Positions 45,931 to 55,787 of a DNA stretch of 64,000 bases are shown here, piece after piece. How positions within the stretch are numbered: the stretch's first letter is position 1; each line of letters begins with the position of its first letter. Source of the stretch: Mycobacterium kiyosense (GTDB lineage: Bacteria; Actinomycetota; Actinomycetes; Mycobacteriales; Mycobacteriaceae); contig AP025179.1 of NCBI GenBank assembly GCA_021654635.1, positions 4,836,001 to 4,900,000 of the forward strand, given 5' to 3'. The notes under the pieces were generated by a model that saw nothing but the letters and a program-made list of their open reading frames with translations, ran no database searches and was not told the DNA's origin. Both the position numbers and the translations under genes were made by a program.

Positions 45931-46967
45931 AACAGCTCCTTGGCGAGCAACTCCAGTGTGTTGACCCGCGCCGGCGACGTCGCCGGGTCGGTGCCGCGGT
46001 ACGCCGCGGCGACCGGGTGCACCATCACCTCGTCGACGTCGAAATGCGCTGCCAGCGAACGCAATTGGTCGGCGGCCTCAGCGGGGGCGCCGACGACGGC
46101 GCGGCGCAGGCCGCTGTCCACGATGTGCTGTTGTTGCGGCGTCAGGCGGGCCTGTTGAGCCTCTTCGACCAGTTGCACGGGTCCCAGCGGTTGCCCGGTA
46201 CGCAGCCGCGCCATCATCTGCAGATTGGGCAACAGCAAAGCCGTTGCTTCGTCCCGTGTTTCGGCTACGGATGCATTGACGGTAAGGAAGGTCACCGGCT
46301 CGTGGGTCAAATCGCTGGGCCGAAAGTGCTTGCGGTAGTAGGCAAGCGCCTCTTCGGTACCTTGCCCGGAGAAATGATGGGCGAACACGTACGGCAAGCC
46401 CTTGGCGGCGGCCAGCTGCGCCGAGTACATCGAGGACCCCAGCAGCCACAGTCTCGGCTCGCTGGTGGCGGCGGGGGTGGCCTTCAGCGTGTAGTCACCG
46501 GAACGCAGCGCCAGCCGCACGCCGCTCGCGCTCATCAACGCCGCGACGTCGTCGAGGTACTGCGGGAAGTTCGCTATGTCGCTGTCGTCGGCGGCGCCCC
46601 GGCCCGCACGCAGCATGTAGGAAGTCACCGGGTCCGAGCCGGGGGCGCGGCCGATGCCCAGGTCGATGCGGCCCGGCGCGGCGGCCTCCAGCAGCGCGAA
46701 CTGCTCGGCGACGGCCAGCGGCGCATGGTTGGGCAGCATCACCCCGCCCGAGCCGAGTCGCAATTGGGTGGTCTGGGCGGCGAGGTAGGCGATCAGCACC
46801 GGCGGGCTCGTCGCGCCCACCGACGGCATGTTGTGGTGTTCGGCCAGCCAGTACCGGGTGAAGCCGAGCCGGTCGGCCGTCTGCGCCAACGCCACCGTCG
46901 CGGCCAGCGCATCCCCGGTCGACTGGTCGGAACGCACCGGGACAAGGTCGAGTACAGAAAGTCGCAC
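45927..46967 (-). CDS. LLM-class (luciferase-like) flavin-dependent oxidoreductase
   Basis: A 346-residue TIM-barrel enzyme. GTG 46967 is chosen with GAGGAAGG just upstream; it begins VRLSVLDLVPVRSDQSTGDA. Typical features are FTRYWLAEHHNMPSVGATSP, LRLGSGGVMLPNHAPLAVAE, GRIDLGIGRAPGSDP and WLLGSSMYSAQLAAAKGLPY. This subgroup (MsnO8 type) uses FMN or F420; the cofactor cannot be settled here. The substrate is unknown. Confidence 0.92.
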   Translation of the reverse strand: MRLSVLDLVPVRSDQSTGDALAATVALAQTADRLGFTRYWLAEHHNMPSVGATSPPVLIAYLAAQTTQLRLGSGGVMLPNHAPLAVAEQFALLEAAAPGRIDLGIGRAPGSDPVTSYMLRAGRGAADDSDIANFPQYLDDVAALMSASGVRLALRSGDYTLKATPAATSEPRLWLLGSSMYSAQLAAAKGLPYVFAHHFSGQGTEEALAYYRKHFRPSDLTHEPVTFLTVNASVAETRDEATALLLPNLQMMARLRTGQPLGPVQLVEEAQQARLTPQQQHIVDSGLRRAVVGAPAEAADQLRSLAAHFDVDEVMVHPVAAAYRGTDPATSPARVNTLELLAKELF

Positions 46968-47110
46968 GCCTTCCTCAACGCGTTCGAGGGTGCAAACCTT
47001 CCCGCGCTGAAGTCGGAGTTGATCCGCCGACCGCTGCACTGGCGTGTCGTTCGGCACCCGACGTTGCGCCAGCGTGACGCTCGGCGCGAAGGGGGGGAGT
47101 CGGGCGCGGA

Positions 47111-48232
47111 TCAGTAGTTCATCAGCGTGATCGAGTTCACGATCATGTCGAACTGCTCCTGCGATATCGGCGCGCCGCCGGGAATGCTGTCGCTGGCCAG
47201 GAATTGAGTGCGCTCGGTGTAAGCGTGAAAACGCTTGAAGTAGTTGGCAAATCCGAGTCCATGGTCAGTGCGGGCCAGTTTCAGCTCGCCCGCCAGAATG
47301 GTCGCGCCCAGCAATGCCAGGCTGGTGCCCTGCCCGGACAGCGGCGAGGCGCAGTACGCGGCGTCGCCCACCAGCGCCACCCGCCCGATCGACCAGTGGT
47401 CCATCACTATCTGCGACATTTCGTCGAAGTAGAAATCCGGCGCCGAGCGCATCAGCTCCAGCAGTTTCGGCCGAACCCAGCCGTCGTCGGCCATCCGCCG
47501 TTCCAGCTCGGCGAACTGCGCTTCGGTGTCGCGGTAGTCGATGCGCAGCTCGGGGTCCATGAACCCCAGCATGGCTCTGGCCTCGGAGTTGTTGCGCGCG
47601 CTGTACACCCCGGCCATGGTGTGGTCGCCGTAGTGCCACATCTGCCAGTAGTCCAGATTCAAAAAGTTGGGCACCGTGAAGATCGCGGCGAAGGTGCCCA
47701 GGCGCTTGATGAACCGCTCCTCCGGTCCGAACACCAGCCGGCGCACGTTGGAGTGCAGGCCGTCGGCGCCGATCACCAGTTCGAAGGTGCGGGGCTCCTC
47801 GCGTTCGAAGGTGACCTCCACGCCGGGGCCGAGATTATCCAGAGTGACGATGGTGTCGTCGAACAGGAACTCGGACTTCAATTTCGTTTCGTCGTACAGC
47901 AATTCGACCAGGTCATCACGCAGCAACTCGATGTCGGGGCTGCCGATCGGCCCGCCCGTCGGTGTCGACTCGGTGTCCTCGGACAACACGTTGCCGTCCC
48001 GGTCGACGACGGACGAACCCCGGATGCGGGTCCGGCAGTCCTCGGCCACCGCGCGCAACCCCATCCGGTCCAGCACCTCTAGCGCCGGGCCGCGCACGTC
48101 GACCGCCTGACCACCCGGCCGCAGCCCCGGGTAGCGCTCCACCACGGTCACCGCATAGCCGATCCGGTCCAGCCAATACGCCGCGGTCAGACCCGCGACA
48201 CTGGCCCCGGAGACCAGCACCCTCTCGACCAT
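47111..48232 (-). CDS. FAD-dependent monooxygenase
   Basis: A 373-residue class A flavoprotein of the aromatic hydroxylase type. VLVSGASVAGLTAAYWLDRI is the FAD Rossmann motif (GxSxxG variant), VIGADGLHSNVRRLVF holds the DG motif, and GRVALVGDAAYCASPLSGQG is the GD motif that contacts ribityl. Its ATG overlaps the udgB stop (TAATG), so both genes are co-translated. It corresponds to Rv1260 in the syntenic block. The substrate is unknown; related enzymes act on phenolic, anthracycline or drug molecules. Confidence 0.92.
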   Translation of the reverse strand: MVERVLVSGASVAGLTAAYWLDRIGYAVTVVERYPGLRPGGQAVDVRGPALEVLDRMGLRAVAEDCRTRIRGSSVVDRDGNVLSEDTESTPTGGPIGSPDIELLRDDLVELLYDETKLKSEFLFDDTIVTLDNLGPGVEVTFEREEPRTFELVIGADGLHSNVRRLVFGPEERFIKRLGTFAAIFTVPNFLNLDYWQMWHYGDHTMAGVYSARNNSEARAMLGFMDPELRIDYRDTEAQFAELERRMADDGWVRPKLLELMRSAPDFYFDEMSQIVMDHWSIGRVALVGDAAYCASPLSGQGTSLALLGATILAGELKLARTDHGLGFANYFKRFHAYTERTQFLASDSIPGGAPISQEQFDMIVNSITLMNY

Positions 48233-49059
48233 TAATCAATCCCTGCCAGCTTCTTAGCGTCCGCGAAGACGTCGTCGAGCATTGCCGGAGTCAACCTACC
48301 GGTGAACATGTTCTGCTGGCTCGGGTGGTAGCAGCCCAGCACCCGCACTCCTGACGGCAGTTCGGCGACGACGCCATGGCCGAACTTGGCCCGGCCCGTC
48401 CGGCTCGCGCCGGCCAGCTTGAGCGCAATCTGCCAGGCGAAACCGCCCAGCGCCACCAGCACCCGCACATCCGGTGCGACCAGCCGCCACTCGGCCGCCA
48501 GCCAGGGTGCGCAGGTGTCGCGCTCGGCGGGCGTCGGGGCATTCGCCGGCGGCGCACACCGCACCGGCGCGACGATGCGAATCTGCTTGGCGCACAATCC
48601 GTCTGCGGCGTCGACACTGGTCGGCTGGTTCACCAGGCCGGCCCGGAACAGCGCCGCGTAGAGCTGGTCGCCGGAGCGGTCGCCGGTGAACATCCGGCCG
48701 GTGCGGTTGGCGCCGTTGGCGGCCGGAGCCAGCCCGACGATCAGCAGCCGCGGCCGCTCCGCTCCCCAGCCCGGCACCGGACGACCCCAATAGGGCTGGT
48801 CGGCGAACGAGCGGCGCTTGGTGACCGCGACCTCCTCGCGCCAGGCCACCAGCCGGGGGCAGGCCCGGCACACGCTGATCCGCGCGTCCAGTTCGGCGAT
48901 GTCGGGTGCCGTGTCGGCCAGCTCTACGACGCGCGCGGCGTCGGCGGCTACCGGCGTCTCGAGGGTTGCCCGGTCGCCCGGCCACCCGGAGCCCGGCGCG
49001 ACGGGCGAGCTGAACGCCTGGCCGGTGTTCGGGTGGAAGAGCACCCCTACATCCTGCAC
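48232..49059 (-). CDS. udgB: Family 5 uracil-DNA glycosylase UdgB
   Basis: A 275-residue DNA repair enzyme removing uracil and related bases. Cysteines for the 4Fe-4S cluster occur in [16 protein letters not shown] and DTCAPWL. The motif [20 protein letters not shown] is the catalytic GLAPA-x-x-G loop of family 5, and [20 protein letters not shown] is the second conserved motif with its His. The sequence follows Rv1259 closely by memory. It is first in a pair with the FAD monooxygenase and diverges from the efflux gene. Confidence 0.95.
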   Translation of the reverse strand: MQDVGVLFHPNTGQAFSSPVAPGSGWPGDRATLETPVAADAARVVELADTAPDIAELDARISVCRACPRLVAWREEVAVTKRRSFADQPYWGRPVPGWGAERPRLLIVGLAPAANGANRTGRMFTGDRSGDQLYAALFRAGLVNQPTSVDAADGLCAKQIRIVAPVRCAPPANAPTPAERDTCAPWLAAEWRLVAPDVRVLVALGGFAWQIALKLAGASRTGRAKFGHGVVAELPSGVRVLGCYHPSQQNMFTGRLTPAMLDDVFADAKKLAGID

Positions 49060-49120
49060 GGGCCAGCAAATTCGGTGGTTTCCGTGGCCGGTTTGGCGTT
49101 AGATTCAGCCGCGATATCCC

Positions 49121-50380
49121 ATGAGCAGCTTGTCGATGGAAAACAACCGCGGCCCGGTCATTCTCGTCCTCTTTGCCAGTCTGATGGCGTGCGCCGGCGA
49201 CGGCATCTCGATAGTCGCGTTCCCCTGGCTGGTGCTGCAGCGCCAGGGCAGCGCCGGTCAGGCCTCGATAGTGGCCGGCGCGACGACGCTGCCGCTGCTG
49301 GTTTCCACGCTGGTCGCGGGCACCGCGGTCGACTTCTTCGGTCGCCGGCGGGTGTCGATGGTGGCCGACGCGCTGTCCGGGTCGGCGGTGGCCGGCGTGC
49401 CGTTGGTGGCGTGGGCGTTCGGCGGGCAGGCCGTCGACGTCGCGGTGCTGGCGGTGCTCGGTGGGTGCGCGGCGGCGTTCGACCCGGCCGGTATCACCGC
49501 GCGCCAGTCGATGCTGCCGGAGGCCGCCGCCCGGGCCGGCTGGTCGCTGGACCGGGTCAACAGCAGCTACGAGGCGATCCTGAACCTGGCCTTCATGGTG
49601 GGCCCGGGCATCGGCGGGCTGATGATCGCGACGGTCGGCGGCATCACCACGATGTGGATCACCGCAGGGGCGTTCGCGATGTCCATCCTGGCGATTGCGG
49701 TGCTGCGGCTGGAGGGCGCCGGCAAACCGGTGCACGTGAACCGGCCCCGAGGATTGAGGTCTGGGATTGCCGACGGGCTGCGTTTCGTGTGGAGTCTGCG
49801 GGTGCTGCGCACGTTGGCGCTGATCGACCTGACCGTCACAGCGCTGTATCTGCCAATGGAGACCGTGCTGTTCCCCAAGTACTTCAGCGACCGGCATCAG
49901 CCCGGGCAGCTCGGTTCGGTGTTGATGGCGTTGTCCCTGGGCGGCTTGCTGGGTGCGCTGGGCTATGTGGCGCTGGCGAAACGAGTACCGCGCCGGGTGA
50001 TCATGCTGACCGCGGTGCTCACCTTCGGGGCCGCCGCCACCGCGATCGCGTTGCTGCCGCCGCTGCCGGTGATCCTGTTGCTGGTCGCGCTGGTCGGCCT
50101 GGTGTACGGGCCGATCCAGCCGATCTACGCCTACGTCGTGCAGACCCGGGCGCCGGCGCACCTGCGCGGTCGGGTGGTCGGGGTGATGGCGTCACTGGCC
50201 TATGCCGCGGGCCCGCTGGGACTGTTGCTGGCCGGTCCGTTGGCCGATGCGGCGGGCCTGCACGTCGCGTTTCTGGTGCTCTCGCTGCCGATCCTGGCGA
50301 CCGGGTGGCTCTGCATCGGGCTGCCGTCGTTGCGAGAACTGGATCGCGCACCGGAGTTCGCTGTCGGCTCCTCAACGTAG
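49121..50380 (+). CDS. tap: Major facilitator superfamily efflux pump, Tap-like
   Basis: A 419-residue transporter with twelve helices. It follows M. tuberculosis Rv1258c (Tap) closely: ACAGDGISIVAFPWLVLQRQ, GTAVDFFGRRRVSMVADALS, INLAF-type helix AILNLAFMVGPGIGGLMIAT and QPIYAYVVQTRAPAHLRGRV. Tap exports tetracycline, spectinomycin and other drugs with proton exchange. The loop DFFGRRR is the MFS A motif. The oxidase gene starts ten bases downstream, so the two may be one transcript. Confidence 0.93.
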   Translation: MSSLSMENNRGPVILVLFASLMACAGDGISIVAFPWLVLQRQGSAGQASIVAGATTLPLLVSTLVAGTAVDFFGRRRVSMVADALSGSAVAGVPLVAWAFGGQAVDVAVLAVLGGCAAAFDPAGITARQSMLPEAAARAGWSLDRVNSSYEAILNLAFMVGPGIGGLMIATVGGITTMWITAGAFAMSILAIAVLRLEGAGKPVHVNRPRGLRSGIADGLRFVWSLRVLRTLALIDLTVTALYLPMETVLFPKYFSDRHQPGQLGSVLMALSLGGLLGALGYVALAKRVPRRVIMLTAVLTFGAAATAIALLPPLPVILLLVALVGLVYGPIQPIYAYVVQTRAPAHLRGRVVGVMASLAYAAGPLGLLLAGPLADAAGLHVAFLVLSLPILATGWLCIGLPSLRELDRAPEFAVGSST

Positions 50381-50390
50381 GATCGGCCCG

Positions 50391-51752
50391 GTGAGCGTGC
50401 TAGACGGCCTGATCTCCGAACTGCCCGAGGGGATGGTGATCACCGACCCCGCGGTGACCGAGGGCTACCGCCAGGACCGCGCCCTGGACCCGTCGGCGGG
50501 CAAACCGCTAGCCGTAGTCCGGCCGCGGTGTACCGAAGAGGTGCAGACCGTGTTGCGCTGGGCTTCCACCCACAAGGTGCCGGTCGTACCGCGCGGGGCC
50601 GGCAGCGGGTTGTCCGGCGGGGCGACGGCGGTGGACAACGGAATCGTGCTCTCGACCGAGAAGATGCGCGACATCACCGTCGACCCGGTCACCCGTACCG
50701 CGGTGTGCCAGCCCGGGCTGTTCAACTCCGAAGTCAAAGCCGCCGCCGCCGAGCACGGACTCTGGTACCCGCCGGACCCGTCGTCGTACGAGATCTGCAG
50801 CATCGGCGGCAACATCGCCACCAACGCCGGCGGGTTGTGCTGCGTCAAGTACGGAGTCACCACCGACTACGTACTGGGCATGCAGGTGGTGCTGGCCGAC
50901 GGCACCGCGGTGCGGCTTGGCGGCCCGCGGGTGAAAGATGTTGCGGGACTTCCCCTTACCAAGCTGTTCGTGGGTAGCGAAGGGACGCTCGGTGTGGTCA
51001 CGGAGGTGACGCTGCGGCTGCTGCCGGCCCAGCACACCTCGAGTGTGGTGGTGGCCAGCTTCGCCTCGGTGGAGACGGCTATTGATGCCGTGCTCGGGGT
51101 CACCGCACGGCTGCGACCGTCGATGCTGGAGTTCATGGACCAGGTCGCGATCAACGCCGTCGAGGACACCTTGCGGATGGACCTGGACCGGACGGCGGCC
51201 GCGATGCTGGTAGCCGGCTCCGACGAGCGGGGTCGCGCCGGCACCGAGGACGCCGCGATCATGGCCGAGGTGTTCGCCGAAAACGGTGCGGTGGAAGTGT
51301 TTTCGACCGACGACCCCGACGAGGGCGAGGCTTTCGTGGCTGCGCGGCGATTCTGCATCCCGGCGGTGGAGGCCAAGGGATCGTTGTTGCTCGAGGACGT
51401 CGGCGTGCCGCTGCCCGCCCTCGGATCGTTGGTGACGGGGATCGCCCGGATCGCCGACGAGCGGGACCTGATGATCTCGGTGATCGCGCATGCCGGTGAT
51501 GGCAACACACATCCGCTGTTGGTTTTCGACCCCTCCGATGCCGCGATGGCCCAGCGCGCTCAACTGGCCTACGGCGAGATCATGGATCTGGCCGTCGAAT
51601 TGGGCGGCACCATCACCGGTGAGCACGGTGTCGGCCGGTTGAAGCGGCCCTGGCTCGAGGGGTATCTGGGACCCGAGGTGATGGAGCTGAACCGGCGGAT
51701 CAAACAGGCGCTGGATCCGTTGGGGATTCTGAACCCGGGGTCGGGAATCTGA
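50391..51752 (+). CDS. FAD-linked oxidase, glycolate oxidase GlcD / lactate dehydrogenase type
   Basis: A 453-residue flavoprotein of the VAO family. GTG 50391 is chosen since the upstream extension overlaps tap out of frame. The FAD-binding PP-loop is VVPRGAGSGLSGGATAVDNG, followed by SIGGNIATNAGGLCCVKYGV and GSEGTLGVVTEVTLRLLPAQ; the C-terminus has the conserved HAGDGNTHPLLVFDP and GGTITGEHGVGRLKRPWL. It oxidises a 2-hydroxy acid such as D-lactate or glycolate. It matches Rv1257c by position and length. Confidence 0.93.
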   Translation: MSVLDGLISELPEGMVITDPAVTEGYRQDRALDPSAGKPLAVVRPRCTEEVQTVLRWASTHKVPVVPRGAGSGLSGGATAVDNGIVLSTEKMRDITVDPVTRTAVCQPGLFNSEVKAAAAEHGLWYPPDPSSYEICSIGGNIATNAGGLCCVKYGVTTDYVLGMQVVLADGTAVRLGGPRVKDVAGLPLTKLFVGSEGTLGVVTEVTLRLLPAQHTSSVVVASFASVETAIDAVLGVTARLRPSMLEFMDQVAINAVEDTLRMDLDRTAAAMLVAGSDERGRAGTEDAAIMAEVFAENGAVEVFSTDDPDEGEAFVAARRFCIPAVEAKGSLLLEDVGVPLPALGSLVTGIARIADERDLMISVIAHAGDGNTHPLLVFDPSDAAMAQRAQLAYGEIMDLAVELGGTITGEHGVGRLKRPWLEGYLGPEVMELNRRIKQALDPLGILNPGSGI

Positions 51753-51757
51753 GTGGC

Positions 51758-52627
51758 TCAGAATGAAAATCGGTTGATCACATCGTAATTGCGAATCGGT
51801 GTGGCGTTGACCAGCCGCCAAACCAACCGCAGTGACGCCGACGGGATGCGTCCCGACAGTGCCCCAACCGGCGACTGCTCAAGGAATCGCAGCCGCGGGT
51901 TCCAGCGCTCAATCTCTCGGGCGTCCCGGATGCCCCACTTGGTGATGCCCCGGGTGAGCACCTTGGACAGTCGCGGCCCCAGCGGCGAGGTGGTGTCGAA
52001 GATTAATTCGCCGCTGCTGAACCGATCCGTGAGCCGCTGCAACAAAGTGCACACCTCGGAACCAGTCAGATACATGAGCAGCCCCTCGGCGACCATCAGC
52101 AGCGGCCGATCGGTGGGTATCTCTTCCAGCCAGCCCTCGTCGGTCACTGTTGCGCCGATCATCTGATGCTCGGCCGTGTCGTGATAGAGCTTGCGCCTCA
52201 GCGCGATCACTTGCGGTTGGTCGACGTCGAACCACCGCACGGTTTCGGCGGGTTTCTCCTGTCTGAGCGGCGCGCTGTGAGGAGGAGCCGGGTACCCGGG
52301 CTTCAGCCGGAACGCGCGGGTATCCATGCCGCAGCCGAGGTGCAGTACGACGGCATTCGGGTGGCGTCGCAGAAAGTCGGCACACCAGTCGTCGAATTGC
52401 CTGGCGCGCATGGCGACCAGGTACTGGTTGGACCGGGGAAACGTGGCGCGATGTACCCGGGCCCAGTCGTATTCGATGCGGTCCACCGCTTCAACTGCCG
52501 CGTGGTCCCCCAGAATCGGCTCCGGCGAGCGGCTCTCGTATGCCCGTAGGTACAACGTGCACAGGTTGGTCCATTCCACCGAGCCCCACTGCACGCCGCT
52601 GAAGTCGACTTGGTCGGGCGTGGTCAT
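51758..52627 (-). CDS. LCM-family S-adenosylmethionine-dependent methyltransferase
   Basis: A 289-residue methyltransferase of the leucine carboxyl methyltransferase (TcmP-like) family. The SAM motif is VVLHLGCGMDTRAFRLKPG, with the acidic ribose contact in VRWFDVDQPQVIALRRKLY and LLMVAEGLLMYLTGSEVCTL. It is placed between the oxidase and cyp130, where I recall no counterpart in M. tuberculosis, so it may be an insertion. It probably methylates a small-molecule carboxyl or hydroxyl group. Confidence 0.9.
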   Translation of the reverse strand: MTTPDQVDFSGVQWGSVEWTNLCTLYLRAYESRSPEPILGDHAAVEAVDRIEYDWARVHRATFPRSNQYLVAMRARQFDDWCADFLRRHPNAVVLHLGCGMDTRAFRLKPGYPAPPHSAPLRQEKPAETVRWFDVDQPQVIALRRKLYHDTAEHQMIGATVTDEGWLEEIPTDRPLLMVAEGLLMYLTGSEVCTLLQRLTDRFSSGELIFDTTSPLGPRLSKVLTRGITKWGIRDAREIERWNPRLRFLEQSPVGALSGRIPSASLRLVWRLVNATPIRNYDVINRFSF

Positions 52628-52788
52628 GCTGTTGTTTGGCCTCCGACACTCGAGTGTGCACCGTGGGCGTTTGCGAGTGAAGCCAGGGCGGGACCTTTCT
52701 TTCCCCGCCCAGGATTCACCGGCAACGCTCAGGCGAACGCCACCGGTGCTTCGTTGACAAATACCGGCGAATGTCGTAGATATAAGAC

Positions 52789-54030
52789 ATGACCGCTGTT
52801 ATGTCTCACGAGGCGCCCGCGAAGTTCGTGCTTGCCACCGCAGAGACCTGGCCCAACCCCTGGCCGATGTACCGGGCGCTGCGCGACCACGACCCGGTTC
52901 ACCACGTCGTGCCATCCGGGCACCCGGAAAACGACTACTACGTACTGTCCCGGCACGCGGACGTCTGGGCCGCCGCGCGCGACCACCAGACGTTCTCCTC
53001 GGCGGAGGGCCTGACCGTCAATTACGGTGACCTGGACATGATCGGGCTGCGGGACAACCCGCCGATGGTGATGCAGGATCCGCCGGTGCACACCGAGTTC
53101 CGCAAGCTGGTCTCGCGCGGGTTCACCCCCCGTCAGGTCGAGGCGGTCGAGCCCAAGGTGCGCGAGTTCGTGGTGCAGCGGATCGAGGCACTACGCGCCA
53201 ACGGCGGCGGCGACATCGTCACCGAGTTGTTCAAGCCGCTGCCGTCGATGGTGGTGGCGCATTATCTTGGTGTGCCCGAAGAGGATTGGGCCCAATTCGA
53301 CGGGTGGACCCAGGCCATCGTCGCGGCCAACACCGCCGAGGGCGGTATCGCCGGGGCACTGGAAACCGTCGGCGATGCGGTGGGGACCATGATGGGCTAC
53401 TTCACCGCGCTGATCGAACGCCGTCGCACCGAACCCGAGGACGACACGATCTCGCATCTGGTGGCCGCGGGCGTCGGTGCCGACGGCGACATCGCCGGCG
53501 TGCTCTCGATCCTCGGCTTCACTTTCACCATGGTCACCGGAGGCAACGATACCGTCACCGGAATGCTCGGTGGCTCAATGCCTTTGCTGCATCAGCGACC
53601 CGATCAGCGCCAGCTGCTGGTCGACGATCACGACCTGATTCCGGAAGCCGTCGACGAGTTGTTGCGGCTCACCTCCCCCGCGCAGGGCCTGGCCCGCACC
53701 GCCACCCGGGACGTCACGATCGAAGACACCACCATTCCGGCCGGACGTCGGGTGCTGCTGCTCTACGGGTCGGCCAACCGCGACGAGCGCGTGTACGGGC
53801 CCGATGCCGGCGAACTCGACGTGCGGCGCCGCCCCCGCAACATCCTGACTTTCAGCCACGGTGCACACCACTGCCTGGGCGCGGCCGCGGCGCGGATGCA
53901 GTCGCGGGTCGCACTGACCGAATTGCTCAGCCGCTGCCCGGATTTCGAAGTCGACCCCGAGCACATCGTGTGGTCGGGCGGCAGCTATGTGCGGCGCCCG
54001 CTGTCGGTGCCGATCCGGATGCGATCCTGA
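52789..54030 (+). CDS. cyp130: Cytochrome P450 CYP130
   Basis: A 413-residue P450. Cys362 in FSHGAHHCLGAAAARM is the heme ligand, the I helix has TMVTGGNDTVTGMLGG with a normal Asp-Thr pair, and ExxR is present in AVDELLRLTSP. It is close to M. tuberculosis CYP130 along its length (for example LATAETWPNPWPMYRALRDH and LTVNYGDLDMIGL). CYP130 has been reported to N-demethylate dextromethorphan and to bind azoles; its natural substrate is unknown. The TetR gene overlaps its stop (TGATG), implying a repressor of this operon. Confidence 0.95.
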   Translation: MTAVMSHEAPAKFVLATAETWPNPWPMYRALRDHDPVHHVVPSGHPENDYYVLSRHADVWAAARDHQTFSSAEGLTVNYGDLDMIGLRDNPPMVMQDPPVHTEFRKLVSRGFTPRQVEAVEPKVREFVVQRIEALRANGGGDIVTELFKPLPSMVVAHYLGVPEEDWAQFDGWTQAIVAANTAEGGIAGALETVGDAVGTMMGYFTALIERRRTEPEDDTISHLVAAGVGADGDIAGVLSILGFTFTMVTGGNDTVTGMLGGSMPLLHQRPDQRQLLVDDHDLIPEAVDELLRLTSPAQGLARTATRDVTIEDTTIPAGRRVLLLYGSANRDERVYGPDAGELDVRRRPRNILTFSHGAHHCLGAAAARMQSRVALTELLSRCPDFEVDPEHIVWSGGSYVRRPLSVPIRMRS

Positions 54031-54602
54031 TGGACTGGCTGGCCGAACGGCGCACCGAGGTGGCCGCCGACCGGATTCTGGACGCCGCCGAGAGGCTGTT
54101 CACCGAGCACGGGCCCGATTCGGTCGGCATGAACGAGATCGCAAGGGCGGCAGGGTGTTCGCGCGCAACGTTATACCGGTACTTCGACAGTCGGGAGGCA
54201 CTGCGGACCGCGTACGTCCACCGCGAGACGCACCGGCTGGGCAGCGAGATACTGCGGCGGATCGAGCGGGTTGCCGATCCCCGCGAACGGCTGATCGACG
54301 GCATCATCGCCACCCTGCGGATGGTCCGCGAAAACCCCGCGCTGGCAGCCTGGTTCGGGGCCACCCAGCCGCCGATCGGCGGCGAGCTCGCTGGGCAGTC
54401 CGCGGTGATCGTCGCGCTGGTGTCCGGCTTTCTGAGTTCGCTGGGCCCTGACGACCCTGTGGCGGTGCAACGGCGGGCCCGCTGGGCGGTACGGGTGATC
54501 ATCTCGATGCTGACGTTCCCCGGCCGCGACGAGGCCGACGAGCGAGCGATGATCGAGGAGTTCGTGGTGCCGGTGGTGACGCCGGTGTCGGCGCGTCGCT
54601 AG
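54030..54602 (+). CDS. TetR/AcrR family regulator of the cyp130 operon
   Basis: A 190-residue regulator with the DNA-binding domain at about residues 13-60 (DRILDAAERLFTEHGPDSVG, ARAAGCSRATLYRYFDSREA). ATG 54030 overlaps the cyp130 stop by one base. It corresponds to Rv1255c, next to cyp130 there too. A bidirectional terminator hairpin follows. Autoregulation with cyp130 is inferred from coupling. Confidence 0.93.
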   Translation: MDWLAERRTEVAADRILDAAERLFTEHGPDSVGMNEIARAAGCSRATLYRYFDSREALRTAYVHRETHRLGSEILRRIERVADPRERLIDGIIATLRMVRENPALAAWFGATQPPIGGELAGQSAVIVALVSGFLSSLGPDDPVAVQRRARWAVRVIISMLTFPGRDEADERAMIEEFVVPVVTPVSARR

Positions 54603-54619
54603 TTTTTCCTTCGCTATCT

Positions 54620-54647
54620 TTTTCGCGGTCAGGGTCTGACCCGAAAA
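54620..54647. terminator. Bidirectional terminator between convergent TetR and acyltransferase genes
   Basis: TTTTCG-C-GGTCAG pairs with CTGACC-CGAAAA around a GGT loop: a 12-base stem with one bulged C. The A/T outer arms give a run of T on each strand, as in intrinsic terminators. It lies in the 54-base gap between two convergent stops. Confidence 0.7.
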
Positions 54648-54656
54648 GGCGATCGC

Positions 54657-55787
54657 CTAGACCCGGGTCAACCGGTTCAGTAGCCAGGCCAACGGAATCG
54701 TCACCACCACCGTTGCGACGTAGAGATACAGCATCGGACCGGTGTACACGTGCGCTCGCACGATGTAGACCATCGCGAACTCCATGGTGATCAGGTGGAT
54801 CAAGAAGATCTCGTAGGAGATCTCGCCCAGCCACACCATGGGCCGGCTGGCCAGCAGGACCGAGTACCAGCCCTGATTCCCCAGCGCCAACGGCGCCACC
54901 GCCAGCGTGGCGATCACCGTGTAGAAGACCGTCTTCCACAGCGCCTCCGGCAGCGACGCCGGCGAGGTGGTGGGCGCCCCCGCGATCGGCGTGGAGACGA
55001 TGAAGTAACAGACGACCGCCAGGGGGATCGCGGCGAATGCATAGCAGCGCACGCGCTCCGCCTGCAGCACCGTCAGCAACATTCCGCCCAGAAACCAGGC
55101 CAGATAGGTCGGCAGCCACAATCGGGCGCCGTCGGGAATCTGATGATTACTGTGCACCAGGATCAGCCATCCCGGACTGATCAACATCAGCGCCAGGATT
55201 GTCGCGATCACCAGTTTGGGCCGCCAGCGCCGTCGGCTTATCGACACCAGCAGCAGGTAGGACAACAGCGGCAGCAGCACATAGAAGGACGCCTCCACCG
55301 CCAGGCTCCACATCTGCGTCAGGCCCTGATGCAGGTACTTTCCGAGGTACCCGTCGGTGTAGATCTGGGTGAGCGTCAGGTTGCGGATCAAGCCGAGCCA
55401 GCTGTGTCCGGGGTTGGGTCCGGCCTCGCGGAAGTGGTACAGCACGTAGGCAACCAGCACGGTGATCACATAGGCGGGCATGATGCGCCGAACCCGGTGC
55501 CGCGCATAGCGAGTCAGCGACGGCGGTGGACCGCCGGTCTGCGCCGCCTTGACCCACGGACGGAACAGCAGGTAACCGGACAGCACGAAGAAGATCGGCA
55601 CCCCGATCTCCATCCTGGCTCCCACCAGACCCCAGTAGCCGTGGGTGTACTTGCCGGTGGTGTAGGCGGCGTGAGTGCCCACCACCAGCAGTGCCGCGAC
55701 GGCGCGGACACCGGTCAGCGAGGCCACCCGGTCGACACCGGAGACCTGCTCGAGTCCGCCCTGATCCTGCTCCTCGGAGACCGTCAT
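54657..55787 (-). CDS. Membrane acyltransferase, OafA/YrhL-like family
   Basis: A 376-residue integral membrane acyltransferase with about ten helices. The motif LTGVRAVAALLVVGTHAAYT carries the conserved His, and GVPIFFVLSGYLLFRPWV follows, both typical of acyltransferase family 3. Its start overlaps the deaD stop (ATGA). It corresponds to Rv1254. It probably O-acylates a cell envelope glycan or glycolipid. Confidence 0.92.
   Translation of the reverse strand: MTVSEEQDQGGLEQVSGVDRVASLTGVRAVAALLVVGTHAAYTTGKYTHGYWGLVGARMEIGVPIFFVLSGYLLFRPWVKAAQTGGPPPSLTRYARHRVRRIMPAYVITVLVAYVLYHFREAGPNPGHSWLGLIRNLTLTQIYTDGYLGKYLHQGLTQMWSLAVEASFYVLLPLLSYLLLVSISRRRWRPKLVIATILALMLISPGWLILVHSNHQIPDGARLWLPTYLAWFLGGMLLTVLQAERVRCYAFAAIPLAVVCYFIVSTPIAGAPTTSPASLPEALWKTVFYTVIATLAVAPLALGNQGWYSVLLASRPMVWLGEISYEIFLIHLITMEFAMVYIVRAHVYTGPMLYLYVATVVVTIPLAWLLNRLTRV

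Noticed and set aside
48376..50394. A 672-codon plus-strand frame spanning udgB and tap
   Set aside because: It is antisense to udgB and out of frame with tap; both of those match known proteins closely.
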